This document shows, in pieces, positions 63,179 to 64,000 of a DNA stretch of 64,000 bases. Under the pieces are notes generated by a model. That model did no database searches. It had not been told where the DNA came from and was given only the letters and a program-made list of their open reading frames with translations. Numbering within the stretch: the stretch's first letter is position 1; each line of letters starts with the position of its first letter. The stretch comes from Muribaculaceae bacterium (GTDB lineage: Bacteria > Bacteroidota > Bacteroidia > Bacteroidales > Muribaculaceae): positions 1 through 64,000 of the forward strand of contig JAFLTT010000004.1 in assembly GCA_022509165.1 (NCBI GenBank), in the 5' to 3' direction. The translations under genes were made by a program, and so were the position numbers.

Positions 63179-63958
63179 TCAATATAGGAAAGGAATTATA
63201 TATCTACGACCCAGGCACCGGTACTGATCACCGAATTCATCGCAATATTTCTTGTGAATGGCACGAGCTCTTGGGGCCAGGTTTGCAAAAGTCCATAAAA
63301 CAAACACTACACCGGCCACTGACCATGACAGAATAGCATATCCAATCCATTCCACTGTCTCACCGAAATAATTTGCCGATGCCACAAATCGGTACATGCC
63401 TTTCTGGGGTATATAATGCCGTGAGTCTCCGGGAGCACGTAGTTTTCGTATCACATGATCGGAATGAAGATTGATACCCATGCCCACAAAGAAGATTATT
63501 GTTCCCAGGAAGAAAAGGGGCGACAAAAGCCATGAAGGAGTGTAAAGATTCTCGGGTGCCAGATAGAAAATCCATCCTCCGATCATATAAGCATTAATAG
63601 CATTGAATACCATCCCCATAGCAATTATGGCCCATGGCATCCGGTTTTTTCCGCGGATAAGGAAAGGAAAAATAAATGTACGCTGGAAATAATGTAGTTC
63701 GAAGAGAGCCCCCATCACACAAGGCGCCGGGTCACCGCCGCGAGGGCTTAAGGCCCAAAGCACGGCCATACATGCAAAAGCGGGCAGTTCCATTATAAAC
63801 CACCCTGCCCGGTTATTTATTGAGGGTCCCCATTTATGGTTCCCCATCATTCCATAACCGGCATTAACCCTATGTAGCGCAATGAATACTATGACGGCTA
63901 ACACCGCCATAGTGGTGACTACAATATAATATCCTGTGGGTACAAAAAATCTTTCCAC
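63179..63958 (-). CDS. 3-oxo-5-alpha-steroid 4-dehydrogenase (steroid 5-alpha-reductase family)
   Basis: A 259-residue integral membrane protein with about six to seven helices. It resembles vertebrate SRD5A enzymes strongly. Glu57 in MELPAF and Tyr90 in LHYFQRTF match the catalytic pair of human SRD5A2. NLHSDHVIRKLRAPGD, IPQKGMYRFVASANYFGE (NYFGE 196-200), EWIGYA and the C-terminal YIIPFLY match the C-terminal NADPH-binding half. It reduces the delta4 double bond of 3-ketosteroids to the 5-alpha configuration. The start is GTG 63958, one base after the upstream stop. First visible gene of the set reading toward the OYE, SDR and DUF2723 genes. Confidence 0.92.
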   Translation of the reverse strand: MERFFVPTGYYIVVTTMAVLAVIVFIALHRVNAGYGMMGNHKWGPSINNRAGWFIMELPAFACMAVLWALSPRGGDPAPCVMGALFELHYFQRTFIFPFLIRGKNRMPWAIIAMGMVFNAINAYMIGGWIFYLAPENLYTPSWLLSPLFFLGTIIFFVGMGINLHSDHVIRKLRAPGDSRHYIPQKGMYRFVASANYFGETVEWIGYAILSWSVAGVVFVLWTFANLAPRARAIHKKYCDEFGDQYRCLGRRYIIPFLY

Positions 63959-63959
63959 A

Positions 63960-64000
63960 TCATTCAGCCGGAGTGCTCACGGGAGCGGGTGCCGGCATGG
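63960..64000 (-). CDS. 3' end of an upstream gene (partial)
   Basis: The minus-strand frame ending at 63960 encodes at least 12 residues rich in Pro and Ala, ending STPAE, and runs off the window edge. Its stop is one base before the GTG of the 5-alpha-reductase, which would fit an operon. Too short to identify. Confidence 0.35.
   Translation of the reverse strand, partial: MPAPAPVSTPAE

Overview
The window reads as chromosomal DNA of a gut-type Bacteroidales bacterium, most likely Muribaculaceae-like (inference; no 16S is present). Supporting signs are -7 boxes of the TAnnTTTG type with TTG about 19-20 bases upstream, many lipoprotein signals, a TonB-dependent receptor, an SLBB/Wzz export pair, a GH2-galK-galM operon, a DUF2723 membrane protein, fimbrillin-like lipoproteins and tandem FKBP isomerases. 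Most of the window is ordinary housekeeping and envelope DNA; no prophage, CRISPR array or integrative element was seen.

Layout: 1-950 holds one normal-looking 5S rRNA followed by four 5S-derived repeats, each with its own intrinsic terminator. The 5' part of these four repeats is replaced by a reverse-complement copy of the 5S interior, so they fold into long hairpins. 950-2150 is a purine-rich tandem repeat, a collagen-like Gly-Gly-Pro lipoprotein, a cluster of palindromic dispersed repeats and tRNA-Asp. 2.1-5.2 kb is nfnA-nfnB-rsmA on the minus strand. 5.4-12.3 kb is a plus-strand run: small protein, nadB, S41 protease, mfd. 12.4-18.6 kb is minus: CotH protein, pgi, gpsA, lysS. 18.8-21.5 kb is an MFS exporter and a QueA-family gene. 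21.5-24.5 kb is aroA, a small membrane protein and a histidine phosphatase. 24.7-26.6 kb has ltaE and an ApgM-like gene that has lost its catalytic residues. 26.8-31.3 kb is the SLBB, Wzz and M23 peptidase set, overlapping a convergent NupG-like transporter. 32.7-37.3 kb has a TonB receptor, a methyltransferase, an XRE protein, a thioredoxin-like lipoprotein and an OmpA-family lipoprotein. 37.6-42.3 kb is a galactose operon. 42.4-47.1 kb is a Na/Pi transporter, manC and a MscS channel. 47.6-48.5 kb is a RAYT-like Y1 transposase with an extra C-terminal domain. 48.5-54.1 kb is aroB, a HAD phosphatase, an AsmA-like protein and a DUF5715-like protein. 54.2-58.0 kb is a TonB-C protein, three FKBP-type proteins with a hidden 53-residue lipoprotein between them, and a fimbrillin-like lipoprotein. 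58.0-64.0 kb is a DUF2723 protein and a three-gene set of SDR dehydrogenase, Old-Yellow-Enzyme reductase and steroid 5-alpha-reductase.

The points most worth following are: (i) the steroid/bile-acid reductase set at the right end, whose 5-alpha-reductase is strikingly like the animal enzymes; (ii) the fold-back 5S array at the left end; (iii) the palindromic repeat family together with a RAYT-like transposase carrying a C-terminal Rossmann-like domain; (iv) the ApgM-like protein with all recognisable metal and nucleophile positions changed; and (v) an intercistronic hairpin whose arm differences are all G-U compatible on the transcribed strand. All functional assignments rest on motif recognition by eye; no database search was run.
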